Below the pieces are notes generated by a model. The model did not search any database. It was not told the DNA's origin and saw only the letters and a list, made by a program, of their open reading frames with translations. Source: JBLIAZ01 sp047632015 (GTDB lineage Bacteria; Bacteroidota; Bacteroidia; Flavobacteriales_C; GCA-002722245). Taken from it: DNA of 9,041 nucleotides. Both the position numbers and the translations under genes were made by a program. Of the stretch, positions 1 to 7,394 are shown piece after piece; position 1 is the first letter of the stretch, and each line of letters opens with the position of its first letter. The stretch covers positions 1 to 9,041 of the forward strand of contig JBLIBC010000102.1 of assembly GCA_047632015.1 (NCBI GenBank), in the 5' to 3' direction.

Positions 1-141
1 AGAGTTTGGTTTTTTTGGTGTTGTAGTGTAAACACGCGTACAAACCCCTCTTCTTTGAGGACAAGAATCTAAAGCAACCGATTTACTCTTCTTAGTTATC
101 TGAGTTCTTCCTGTTCTTACTAATTGCTGAATTGTTGGCAT
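1..141 (-). CDS. rpsL: 30S ribosomal protein S12, N-terminal part (cut by window edge)
   Basis: S12 is a small-subunit ribosomal protein at the decoding centre. Reading the minus strand from the ATG at 141-139 gives 47 codons with no stop, starting MPTIQQLVRTGR and containing CPQRRGVCTRVYTTTPKKPN, which is the near-invariant S12 core. The rest of the gene lies beyond position 1. The lysine that is altered in many streptomycin-resistant mutants (first K of PKKPN, residue 43 here) is the ordinary wild-type lysine. There is no Shine-Dalgarno sequence; the start follows an AT-rich leader, as usual in Bacteroidota. In this phylum rpsL normally heads an operon with rpsG and fusA, which would lie to the left, but that cannot be seen here. 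The gene is divergent from the outer-membrane protein gene at 323. Confidence 0.97.
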   Translation of the reverse strand, partial: MPTIQQLVRTGRTQITKKSKSVALDSCPQRRGVCTRVYTTTPKKPNS

Positions 142-176
142 AATTAATACTAAAAATTTATTATGTATATCTATTT

Positions 177-191
177 CCCGCTTTTTACGGG
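177..191 (-). promoter_or_regulatory. Stem-loop at the 5' end of the rpsL leader
   Basis: The minus strand reads CCCGTAAAAAGCGGG. CCCG pairs with CGGG, a U-G wobble extends the stem to five pairs, and the loop is five A residues. It begins within a few nucleotides of the transcription start predicted from the promoter at 196-226, so it would sit at the extreme 5' end of the mRNA. It is not followed by a U-tract, so it is not an intrinsic terminator. A role in mRNA stability or S12 autoregulation is only a guess. Confidence 0.45.
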
Positions 192-195
192 GTTG

Positions 196-226
196 CAAAT
201 GTAGAAAATATTTTTAACTCTAACAA
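196..226 (-). promoter_or_regulatory. Probable rpsL promoter (Bacteroidota -33/-7 type)
   Basis: On the minus strand, TACATTTG (203-196) is a perfect match to the Bacteroidota -7 consensus TAnnTTTG. A TTG (226-224) lies 20 bp upstream, fitting the -33 element. The predicted transcription start is about 7 nt further on, near position 189-192, giving a leader of roughly 50 nt before the rpsL ATG. The consensus is established for the primary sigma factor of this phylum; the assignment here rests on sequence match and position only. Confidence 0.75.
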
Positions 227-263
227 CGTTAATCAATTAATTTTCAACAAGATTCTTTAGCAG

Positions 264-294
264 TTGGAATATTATTACAAACTTAAGATATTTG
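264..294 (+). promoter_or_regulatory. Probable promoter of the Omp85-family gene
   Basis: TTG at 264-266 is followed after 20 bp by GATATTTG (287-294), which matches the TAnnTTTG -7 element except for its first base. The spacing equals that of the divergent rpsL promoter. The predicted transcription start is near 300, about 22 nt before the TTG start codon at 323. The two -33 elements are 37 bp apart and do not overlap. Confidence 0.5.
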
Positions 295-322
295 ACTTAC
301 TTTTATAAAAACATCCACCTAA

Positions 323-2032
323 TTGAAACATCATTTAATTTATTTTTTACTCTTTGTTTTTGGACTTAGCTCCTATGCCCAAAGCATACAATTAGAACTC
401 ACAGGAACCTCGATTACTGAAACCAAAGTAATCGATTCCCTTAACTATCTTTCCAAACACAAAAACGCAAAATCCATAAATGACGAGATTGTGCTGACAA
501 TTGAAAAACTCTCCACATTAGGTTTTATTGAAAACAAAGTAGTCGTCCAAACTAAAATTAATGACTCCAGTTATAGCGCACAATTAAACCTGGGAGAAAG
601 AATTAAATCAATACATATATATATAGGTAGAAATTCACTACTAAAAACTGTACTGTTCCCAAATAGCATTAAAGACACACTTATTCTGCCTTACGGGGAA
701 ACCGCTGCTTTTTTGACCGAAAATATAAAAAAACTCGATGATAAAGGCTATACATTCGCAAAACTAAACCTTACTAAAATTCAAAAAAAGCGAGACAAAC
801 TGTTTGCCACATTGCAATTTGCAGCACAAAACCAAAGGAAACTGCATTCAATCGTGGTCAAATACGGCACAATCGAAGAAACCAACGATTTCCCCAAAGG
901 ATACTTAGCTCAAATGAACAGGAAGTACAAGAATAAAATATTTAGCCAGGAACTAGTGAGTCAAATTCACGACGATTTTGAAAAATATGGATTTATAAAC
1001 CAAATAAAATACCCCGAAATACTATTCACAAAAGACAGTACCAAAGTTTACGTTTACATCGCAAAACTAAAATCCAACACTTTTGACGGCTTCATAGGAT
1101 TCAACAACAACGACAGCAAAAAAATAACCTTCAATGGATACCTTGACCTGACCCTTCAAAACACACTAAAAGCGGGGGAACAATTTTCACTTTACTGGAA
1201 AAGCGACGGAAACGAACAAAAAACGTTCAGAACTGCCTTAGAGTTGCCTTACATACTCAAAACCCAAATAGGACTAAGAGGCCAGTTAAACATTTTCAAA
1301 CAAGACAGCACTTTTCAAAACACAAAAACAGCCATAGACCTAAGTTACTATGTCAATTATGACACCCGAATCTATTTAGGGTACCAATCGACAATATCCA
1401 GCGATATCCAAAATACGAACGACTCCTTTATCAGCGATTACAAAAATTTTTACCTGACTTCCGAATTAGCCTATTCAAAATTAGAAAATCACAGTTCGCT
1501 TTTCTTGAATAAAACAGTACTTAGCATTAAAACAGGAATTGGAAAAAGAGAAACTAACAATCTAGTTGACAATGTATCTAAAAACAAACAACTTTATATT
1601 GACTTGTTTGCAATGCACACTTTCAATTTGAACGAAAAAAACTCCATCAATATACGAAGCCAAAACCACTATCTAAAAAGTACCAATTACATCACAAATG
1701 AATTATTCCGTTTCGGAGGCATCAACTCCATTCGAGGATTTACGGAAAATAACCTGCAAGCAAATTTTATGACAGCGGTTCTGACGGAATATCGGTACCT
1801 GGCATCCCCTACTCTATACTTTCATACCATAATGGACTATTGCTTATTTCGGGATCAATCATTAAAAACAGAAACTAACGACAAAACTACTTTGCTAGGT
1901 CTCGGACTTGGCCTCGGGATAAAAACAAAAAGCGGAGTTTTAAAAATTTCAATGGCTACAGGAAGTACAAACGACCAAAAACTAGAGTTTTCTAACACGA
2001 TTGTTCACCTTAGTTACGGCCTAACATTTTAA
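323..2032 (+). CDS. Omp85/TamA-like outer-membrane beta-barrel protein with POTRA repeats
   Basis: This 569-aa protein has a cleavable signal peptide (about residues 1-19, ending SSYA before QS) and no lipobox. Residues about 21-90, 93-170 and 172-250 show three POTRA-like strand-helix-helix-strand units, each with a helix ending in a G-F/Y turn (LSTLGF, LDDKGY, FEKYGF). From about 254 to the end the pattern is an amphipathic beta-barrel. FGGINSIRGF at 464-473 is the Omp85 loop-6 motif, and the chain ends in YGLTF with the C-terminal aromatic typical of outer-membrane barrels. Omp85 proteins insert or export beta-rich proteins. Length and architecture (three POTRAs plus barrel) resemble TamA more than BamA (five POTRAs), but a two-partner-secretion TpsB type is possible and no TamB or TpsA partner is visible. 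The start must be TTG at 323, because TAA immediately precedes it in frame and the next in-frame ATG (914) would remove the signal peptide and two POTRAs. No clear terminator follows. Confidence 0.85.
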   Translation: MKHHLIYFLLFVFGLSSYAQSIQLELTGTSITETKVIDSLNYLSKHKNAKSINDEIVLTIEKLSTLGFIENKVVVQTKINDSSYSAQLNLGERIKSIHIYIGRNSLLKTVLFPNSIKDTLILPYGETAAFLTENIKKLDDKGYTFAKLNLTKIQKKRDKLFATLQFAAQNQRKLHSIVVKYGTIEETNDFPKGYLAQMNRKYKNKIFSQELVSQIHDDFEKYGFINQIKYPEILFTKDSTKVYVYIAKLKSNTFDGFIGFNNNDSKKITFNGYLDLTLQNTLKAGEQFSLYWKSDGNEQKTFRTALELPYILKTQIGLRGQLNIFKQDSTFQNTKTAIDLSYYVNYDTRIYLGYQSTISSDIQNTNDSFISDYKNFYLTSELAYSKLENHSSLFLNKTVLSIKTGIGKRETNNLVDNVSKNKQLYIDLFAMHTFNLNEKNSINIRSQNHYLKSTNYITNELFRFGGINSIRGFTENNLQANFMTAVLTEYRYLASPTLYFHTIMDYCLFRDQSLKTETNDKTTLLGLGLGLGIKTKSGVLKISMATGSTNDQKLEFSNTIVHLSYGLTF

Positions 2033-2668
2033 TTTTAACCGAGAACGAATAAAAACAGCGGTATTTTAACCTAATCTCGTACAGATAACTTCTACACCTC
2101 ACAAACGCCCCCTATTATAACGGAACGATTCAAAACCTAGAAATATTTAAAGAAAAACAACCTCACCACTTTTGAGCACATACAGCTTTAATTCCAAACT
2201 TCTAACCTACCTCCATACATCCGCTCTTGCAGTTTTGCTTTTTTACATAAACAATTCTTAAAAAATAACTAATATTTCTCTAGCGACAAAACGGGCAACT
2301 CCATAACAACATTTACCAAAAGAATCACAAAGCTTTAAATCAAACAAAGACCTGTTTTTCTAAAGAATTAAAATGATGTGCCAGCGAGAACTCCCAATCA
2401 TTTCTGCCAGTACCGATCTATTTCGATTTAAAGAAATTACTCACAATCTATAATAACAGACACTAGTAACTTTTCTAATGACTGATTTTTTGCTCGGAAT
2501 CTTTGATATCAATAAAAAAAAAGAAAAGACCCAAAGCAAAAAAATATTTTTCAGAAATTACTTACCGTTCAGAAGAAACTCTATTCATTCAATTATTTAA
2601 TATTCAGTTACTTGTCGCAATGATATAATATAAGTTAATTCGTACTAATTACTATACTTTTTTACATT

Positions 2669-2690
2669 AAATGCCTAAAACAAGGTATTT
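2669..2690 (+). promoter_or_regulatory. Stem-loop upstream of susC
   Basis: AAATGCCT (2669-2676) pairs with AGGTATTT (2683-2690) over eight contiguous positions, one of them a G-U wobble, around the six-base loop AAAACA. Two more pairs form beyond a single mismatch. It lies about 127 bp before the susC start. It could be an operator-like inverted repeat in DNA or, if transcription starts further upstream, a leader hairpin. The TTTT after the stem is too short for a clear intrinsic terminator. Confidence 0.35.
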
Positions 2691-2711
2691 TATAACATAA
2701 ATATTACATTG

Positions 2712-2774
2712 TGTTAAAATGTTAAAATTTACTTCCTGTTAAAAATAGGGTTTCATTTATTAGGATACTTAACA
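2712..2774. repeat. Cluster of TGTTAA motifs before susC (candidate operator)
   Basis: TGTTAAAA occurs as direct copies at 2712-2719, 2720-2727 and 2737-2744. The reverse complement, TTAACA, follows at 2769-2774, and that copy is part of an imperfect inverted repeat with ACAA-ATTA-TTGT at its core (2772-2783). I see no other TGTTAA or TTAACA in the 784-bp gap. Four copies within 63 bp, right before the operon, suggest binding sites for a regulator. AT-rich sequence makes chance clustering possible, and the regulator is unknown. Confidence 0.35.
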
Positions 2775-2783
2775 AATTATTGT

Positions 2784-2791
2784 GAGTTTTG
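2784..2791 (+). promoter_or_regulatory. Weak -7 element candidate for the susC operon
   Basis: GAGTTTTG matches the Bacteroidota -7 consensus TAnnTTTG except for the first base. It would place the transcription start near 2798, about 20 nt before the susC ATG. No TTG lies at the expected -33 distance (that position reads TAG), so the operon may need an activator, use an alternative sigma factor, or start elsewhere. Confidence 0.25.
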
Positions 2792-2816
2792 TGTCACTAA
2801 TTCAAAATAATCAAAA

Positions 2817-5800
2817 ATGAAACTAAAGTTCAATGGAATCTTAGTACTATTAATAGTACTTATGGCGCAACTAACTTTTGCGCAAGAAAGAGCTGTGACG
2901 GGTGTCGTTTCTGACGATGCAGGAATGCCTATACCAGGCGTAAGTGTATTAGTTAAGGGAACAAAATTCGGAACACAAACTGATTTTGACGGGAAATTTG
3001 CAATTAACGCAGCCCCAAGTCAAGTTTTAATGTTTAGCTACATAGGGATGGAAGCCCAACAAGTAAAAGCTACTTCAACAGTAATAAACGTTAAGATGAA
3101 AAGTACCGCTTTCGAACTTGAAGGCGTTGTTGTTACAGCATTAGGGATCAAAAAATCTGAAAAAGCAATCGGTTACGCAGCACAAAGCGTAAAAGGAGAA
3201 GCTTTGACTGAAGCAAGAGAAAGTAATCTTGTTAATGCTTTAAGTGGTAAAATCGCTGGGGTTCAAGTTACCAATAGCTCAGGAGCTGTAGGAGCATCCT
3301 CAAGAGTAGTATTAAGGGGAAACTCTTCTATTACAGGAAATAATCAAGCATTGTTTATTGTTGATGGAATACCATTCGACAATTCAACTGCTGGAAATGC
3401 AAATCAAAGTGGAGGTCGTGATTTACCTAATGGTGTTGCGAGTATCAGTCCGGATGACATCGAGTCTATGACTGTTCTTAAAGGACCAAATGCAGCTGCA
3501 CTTTACGGTCTTCGAGCAAGTAATGGTGTAATTATCATAACAACAAAATCTGGAAAATCTGGAAAAGGGAACAGTGTAGTTTCATTTAACACAAACACTA
3601 CCTTCTCAAATCCTTTACTAGTACCAAATTATCAAAATTCATACGGACAAGGTGCTACTTCAGACTACTTTGAATTTGTTGACGGTGCCGGTGGCGGTTA
3701 CAATGACGGTGTAGATGAAAGCTGGGGTCCTGCCTTAGATAAAGGGTTAGAGTTCGTACAATGGGATTCTTACAAAGTGGATGGAGCTCCGTTACCTTGG
3801 ATTTCTCATAAAAACAACGTAAGAGATTTCTACGAAACAGCAGTTACTACAGCTAACAACTTATCTATAACTTCAGGAAACGAAGGAGCTAACTTTAGAA
3901 TGTCTGTTGGTAATTCTGACGAAAAAGGAATGTTACCTCATACTGATTTTAAGAAATTTAATCTTAGTATTAACGGAAACCTTAAAATAGGAGAAAAACT
4001 AACATCAGGCGTAACATTAATGTATTTTAATGACAAGAGTAATAATTTACCAATCGCCGGGTACAACAATGAAAATGTTGCACAACAGTTTATCTGGTCT
4101 GCTAGAAATGTTAATTTCACAGACTTAAGAGATTTCAATAGCCTTCCTTTGGCTGGTGCTGGAACTCCTGCTGCAGGAACTCCTGCTAACTGGAACACCA
4201 ACTTTCAAAACAATCCTTACTGGGTTTTAGCGACAAACAGAAACACATTTGACAAGGACAGAATTACTGGTTCTGCATTTTTGGAATACCAACTTGCTAA
4301 GAACTTCACTGCAATGGGTAAGATTTCCTTAGATCAATTTTCGCAAGAAACAACAGGAAGACAATCAATTGGATCAAATAGCGCTCCTGATGGATCATAC
4401 TATTCAAATAGTTCAAGATATTCTGAAATAAATACGCAAATGCTTTTAGCATATAACAATAATATTACAGAAGACATTGCTTATAGTGTGAATTTTGGTG
4501 CAAATCAAATGAGAAGAAAAAACACCAATACATTTGGGGCAATCAACGCTTTAGAATTACCTGATTTTTACAATTTATCTAATATCAAATCAGGGACTAC
4601 TCCAGATTTTGGAAATAACTACAACGAACAGAGAATTGGATCTATGTATGCTTTTGGTCAAGTGTCATATAAAAACTTCGCATATGTAGATTTCTCAGGA
4701 AGAAATGACTGGGCAAGTGTATTGCCAGTAGAAAACAATTCATTTTTCTACCCTGCTGTATCTGGATCTCTAGTATTATCTGAAATCTTCAATACAACTG
4801 CAACTGATTTCAATTACATCAAAATAAGAGGTGGTTGGTCTAAAGTAGGTGGAACTGGAGCTTTAGGAGCTTATAATTTAAACTCTACTTTCTCACTATC
4901 CAATAACGGGTGGGGAAATCAAGCTTCAACACCAAATACCCAATTTAATCAAAACCTAAAACCTGAAACCGTTGTTGGAACAGAATTTGGTATTGATGTA
5001 AATGCATTTAAGAACAGATTACGTATTGCAGCTACATATTACACCAAAATAAGTTCTGATTTATTAGTTCCTATTCAAGTTTCAGCTTCAACAGGATTTA
5101 CAAGTGTTTGGGACAATATTGCATCAATGGAAAACAAAGGTATTGAGTTGCAATTAGGCGTAACTGCTTTGAAAACTCAAGACTTTAGTTTTGATATTGA
5201 CTTAAACTTTGCCAAAAATGAAAACAAAGTAACTTCTCTTGGAGGGTTAGACACTTATATCTTAGGAGGTCAATGGGGTGTTACTCTAGAGGCTAGAGAA
5301 GGAGAAGCTTACGGATCTCTTGTAGGTAGAGGCTTTGCTAAAGACACAGAAGGAAATGTGATTTACAACAATGGAATACCTGTTATTGAAACTGAGAATA
5401 AAGTTTTAGGTAACATCACTCCAGATTGGACTGGTGGAGCTAATTTCACAATGAAGTACAAGAATTTTGACTTAACAACATTGATTGACGCTAAAGTTGG
5501 TGGTGATGTTCATTCTATGACTTATTCATGGGGTAGATACGCGGGAACATTAGAAGAATCTTTAATCGGACGTGAAACTGGTGTAGTAGGTAATGGAGTT
5601 ATGGCTGATGGTGCTGGTGGATACGTTCCAAATAATGTGGTTGTGAGTGCGAAATCATTCAATCAATCATCATACAGTAACTCAATTGAGGAAAGCTCTA
5701 TTTTTGACGCAACTTATGTTAAACTAAGACAAGTGTCTGTAGGTTACACATTCCCAAAAGAATGGTTAGATCGTACAGCAGTTACAGACATCAAATTTTC

Positions 5801-5954
5801 TGTAGTGGCTAGAAACTTAGCGATTTTATACAAAGAGGCACCACATATTGACCCAGAAACTGGTTTCAGTAGCAGTAATGGTAATCAAGGTATGGAATTT
5901 GGTCAAATTCCTTCAGCAAGGTCTTACGGGTTTAACCTATCAGTTAAATTTTAA
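2817..5954 (+). CDS. SusC/RagA-family TonB-dependent outer-membrane transporter
   Basis: This is a full-length (1045 aa) SusC-type transporter that would import a large ligand across the outer membrane using TonB-ExbBD energy. A signal peptide (about 1-22, ending LTFA before QE) leads into a carboxypeptidase-regulatory-like beta-sandwich at about 26-95 (VTGVVSDDAGMPIPGVSV and TDFDGKF motifs). A TonB-box-like EGVVVTAL follows at 102-109. The plug spans about 114-245, with ALSGKIAGVQV, VVLRGNSSITG, LFIVDGIP and DDIESMTVLKGPNAAALYG. The rest is a 22-strand-type barrel ending SYGFNLSVKF with terminal Phe. There is no N-terminal STN domain, so it is probably a pure transporter and not a sensor for an anti-sigma factor. 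The ATG at 2817 follows an A-rich leader. The gene leads a four-gene operon, 18 bp before the SusD partner. Barrel sequence alone does not reveal the ligand. Confidence 0.96.
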   Translation: MKLKFNGILVLLIVLMAQLTFAQERAVTGVVSDDAGMPIPGVSVLVKGTKFGTQTDFDGKFAINAAPSQVLMFSYIGMEAQQVKATSTVINVKMKSTAFELEGVVVTALGIKKSEKAIGYAAQSVKGEALTEARESNLVNALSGKIAGVQVTNSSGAVGASSRVVLRGNSSITGNNQALFIVDGIPFDNSTAGNANQSGGRDLPNGVASISPDDIESMTVLKGPNAAALYGLRASNGVIIITTKSGKSGKGNSVVSFNTNTTFSNPLLVPNYQNSYGQGATSDYFEFVDGAGGGYNDGVDESWGPALDKGLEFVQWDSYKVDGAPLPWISHKNNVRDFYETAVTTANNLSITSGNEGANFRMSVGNSDEKGMLPHTDFKKFNLSINGNLKIGEKLTSGVTLMYFNDKSNNLPIAGYNNENVAQQFIWSARNVNFTDLRDFNSLPLAGAGTPAAGTPANWNTNFQNNPYWVLATNRNTFDKDRITGSAFLEYQLAKNFTAMGKISLDQFSQETTGRQSIGSNSAPDGSYYSNSSRYSEINTQMLLAYNNNITEDIAYSVNFGANQMRRKNTNTFGAINALELPDFYNLSNIKSGTTPDFGNNYNEQRIGSMYAFGQVSYKNFAYVDFSGRNDWASVLPVENNSFFYPAVSGSLVLSEIFNTTATDFNYIKIRGGWSKVGGTGALGAYNLNSTFSLSNNGWGNQASTPNTQFNQNLKPETVVGTEFGIDVNAFKNRLRIAATYYTKISSDLLVPIQVSASTGFTSVWDNIASMENKGIELQLGVTALKTQDFSFDIDLNFAKNENKVTSLGGLDTYILGGQWGVTLEAREGEAYGSLVGRGFAKDTEGNVIYNNGIPVIETENKVLGNITPDWTGGANFTMKYKNFDLTTLIDAKVGGDVHSMTYSWGRYAGTLEESLIGRETGVVGNGVMADGAGGYVPNNVVVSAKSFNQSSYSNSIEESSIFDATYVKLRQVSVGYTFPKEWLDRTAVTDIKFSVVARNLAILYKEAPHIDPETGFSSSNGNQGMEFGQIPSARSYGFNLSVKF
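4158..4187 (+). repeat. In-frame 15-bp tandem duplication inside susC
   Basis: GCTGGAACTCCTGCT (4158-4172) is followed directly by GCAGGAACTCCTGCT (4173-4187), differing at one base in 15. Each unit encodes AGTPA, giving AGTPAAGTPA at residues 448-457, in a Gly/Ala/Pro-rich segment before the NNPYWV stretch of the barrel. Position and composition suggest a loop, probably extracellular. The duplication keeps the frame. Confidence 0.8.
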
Positions 5955-5955
5955 A

Positions 5956-5967
5956 TCTAATATTAGA
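5956..5967. repeat. 12-bp palindrome in the susC-susD spacer
   Basis: TCTAATATTAGA is a perfect palindrome occupying most of the 18-bp gap between the susC stop and the susD start. As RNA it could only form a very small AU-rich hairpin. It may be chance in AT-rich sequence, or a minor processing or translation-spacing element. Confidence 0.3.
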
Positions 5968-5972
5968 AAATT

Positions 5973-7394
5973 ATGAAAAAAATATCAATTATATTTATGG
6001 CATTTCTTGCACTTTCAAGTGTAAGTTGCGATAAAGATTTCGAAGCAGTGAACACCGACCCCAATAATGCTGTCGCGGTTCCTGGACATTTACTGTTAGG
6101 TAACATTATCCGTATCAATCAAAATATCGTTTACGGTATGCAACAAGGCGGAGATATGGGTATGTGCTGGGGACAACATGTGTCTAAGGTACAATACAAT
6201 GATGAGGAAAGATACGTGCCTAGAAGAGGGTCAATTGACGCTATATGGAGCACTATGTACGCTTCTGTATTAGCAGATGCTCAATCAATGCAAACTTTAG
6301 CTCAAACTGAAGGAAATACAAACCTTCAAGGAATTTCTTTAATATTGCAAGCAAATGGCTTTCAAGTCCTGACTGATTTATACGGACCAGTTCCTTTTAC
6401 TCAATTTAACGACCCTGCTATTTTAAAACCGGCCTATGACAGCCAAGAGGTTGTTTATGCTGGAATTTTATCTATGCTAGATCAAGCAGACGCACTTTTA
6501 GCAAGTGGCACAGGGACTATTCCTGCATCTTCTGATTTACTTTACGGAGGTAACACTGCACAATGGAGAAAATTTGGTAACTCACTTAAGTTTAAAGCTT
6601 TAATGAGGATTTCTAAAGTTCAAGATGTTAGCGGGCAACTTCAAGCATTAGTTAACAAAGGCCAGTTGATGTCATCTTCAGATGACAGTGCACAATTAAC
6701 TTATTTAGGTGCTTTCCCTGATGCGAATCCAATTTTTGAAACGATTGTTCAAGGTGTACGTGCTGAGTATAAAGTAAGTTCTGTATTAGTAAACAAATTA
6801 GCAGCTGCTAACGACCCAAGATTAGCAGTTTATGCACAGCAAAATAATGCAGGTGCTTATGTTGGTAATATCCCAGGTCAAGAAAACCCTGGTAACTACA
6901 ACGGATTTTCTTCTTTTGGAACATATTATCTAAGACCTATTTTACCTGGTGTAATATTATCATACGCACAAGCTGAGTTTTTTATGGCTGAAGCAATGAA
7001 TGAAGGGTACGTATCAGGTGGTAATGCAGGTGCATTGGTTCATTACAACAACGCAATTAAATCTAACTTTGAATTTAATGGAATTGGATCAGCTGCCGAC
7101 GACTTTATCGCTTTACCAAATATTACATTCACAAATAAAGCAGATGCAAAACTAAAAATTGCTGAACAATCTTGGTTTGCCTTGTTTGGTCAAGGTTTTG
7201 AAACTTGGACAGAATGGAGAAGAACAGGGATTCCAAACTTATCTCCAGTTGTAGATGCACAAGAACCTAGCATTCCTTCAAGATTATATTATAATTCGCA
7301 AGAGATTTCTCTTAACAAAGATAATTATACAGCTGCAGCTGCAGCATTAACAGGTGGAGATAAACTAACATCTCGTCTTTGGTGGATGAACTAA
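5973..7394 (+). CDS. SusD-like surface lipoprotein (SusD-like_2 type), partner of the upstream SusC
   Basis: SusD proteins cap the SusC channel on the cell surface and capture the ligand. This 473-aa protein has a lipoprotein signal peptide with lipobox SVSC (Cys19), followed by DKDFE. The Lys-Asp after the cysteine fits the flavobacterial lipoprotein export signal for surface display. Family motifs in order are NTDPN (27-31), LTDLYGPVPFTQF (133-145), a helical NSLKFKALMRIS (203-214), FFMAEA (336-341) and GQGFETWTEWRRTGIPNL (406-423). The chain closes with RLYYNSQEISLN and SRLWWMN. These are typical of the SusD-like_2 branch, and the length is normal for it. The ATG at 5973 is 18 bp after susC, so translation from one mRNA is expected. 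No catalytic residues are expected or seen. The ligand could be a glycan or peptide; nothing here decides. Confidence 0.93.
   Translation: MKKISIIFMAFLALSSVSCDKDFEAVNTDPNNAVAVPGHLLLGNIIRINQNIVYGMQQGGDMGMCWGQHVSKVQYNDEERYVPRRGSIDAIWSTMYASVLADAQSMQTLAQTEGNTNLQGISLILQANGFQVLTDLYGPVPFTQFNDPAILKPAYDSQEVVYAGILSMLDQADALLASGTGTIPASSDLLYGGNTAQWRKFGNSLKFKALMRISKVQDVSGQLQALVNKGQLMSSSDDSAQLTYLGAFPDANPIFETIVQGVRAEYKVSSVLVNKLAAANDPRLAVYAQQNNAGAYVGNIPGQENPGNYNGFSSFGTYYLRPILPGVILSYAQAEFFMAEAMNEGYVSGGNAGALVHYNNAIKSNFEFNGIGSAADDFIALPNITFTNKADAKLKIAEQSWFALFGQGFETWTEWRRTGIPNLSPVVDAQEPSIPSRLYYNSQEISLNKDNYTAAAAALTGGDKLTSRLWWMN

Larger units (their letters stand above)
2033..2816. other. 784-bp intergenic region with no convincing gene
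   Basis: I find no RNA gene and no credible protein here. The longest small frame I examined, starting at the ATG near 2373, gives 26 codons with no signal peptide or recognisable motif. The + strand is strikingly G-poor in 2041-2460 (hand count about 99 C to 43 G), and this asymmetry fades before susC. A perfect 10-bp palindrome, TTGATATCAA (2503-2512), precedes a run of nine A residues. No strong hairpin with a T-tract follows the gene ending at 2032. The last 150 bp hold the stem-loop and TGTTAA cluster listed separately. The region probably contains the susC control sequences plus non-coding or decayed DNA. Confidence 0.7.

Noticed and set aside
615..625. AT dinucleotide run within the Omp85 gene as a phase-variation tract
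   Set aside because: Eleven bases of alternating AT are short, occur easily in AT-rich coding DNA and encode an ordinary strand-like stretch (IHIYIG).
2034..2090. Inverted repeats CGAGA/TCTCG and ACCG/CGGT after the Omp85 stop codon
   Set aside because: Stems of four to five pairs with loops of 17 or more bases and no T-tract do not make a credible intrinsic terminator.
2229..2244. GCA-GTTT-TGC followed by six T residues as a terminator of the Omp85 gene
   Set aside because: The stem has only three pairs and lies about 200 bp after the stop, so it is too weak to call.
2373..2453. Small 26-codon open frame in the intergenic region (MMCQRELP...)
   Set aside because: It is short, lacks any motif or promoter, and sits in G-poor DNA unlike the coding sequence nearby; chance is the simplest explanation.
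3938..4201. 87-codon open frame on the minus strand inside susC
   Set aside because: It lies wholly opposite a well-supported transporter barrel segment, and its product shows no recognisable domain. It is a shadow of the susC reading frame.
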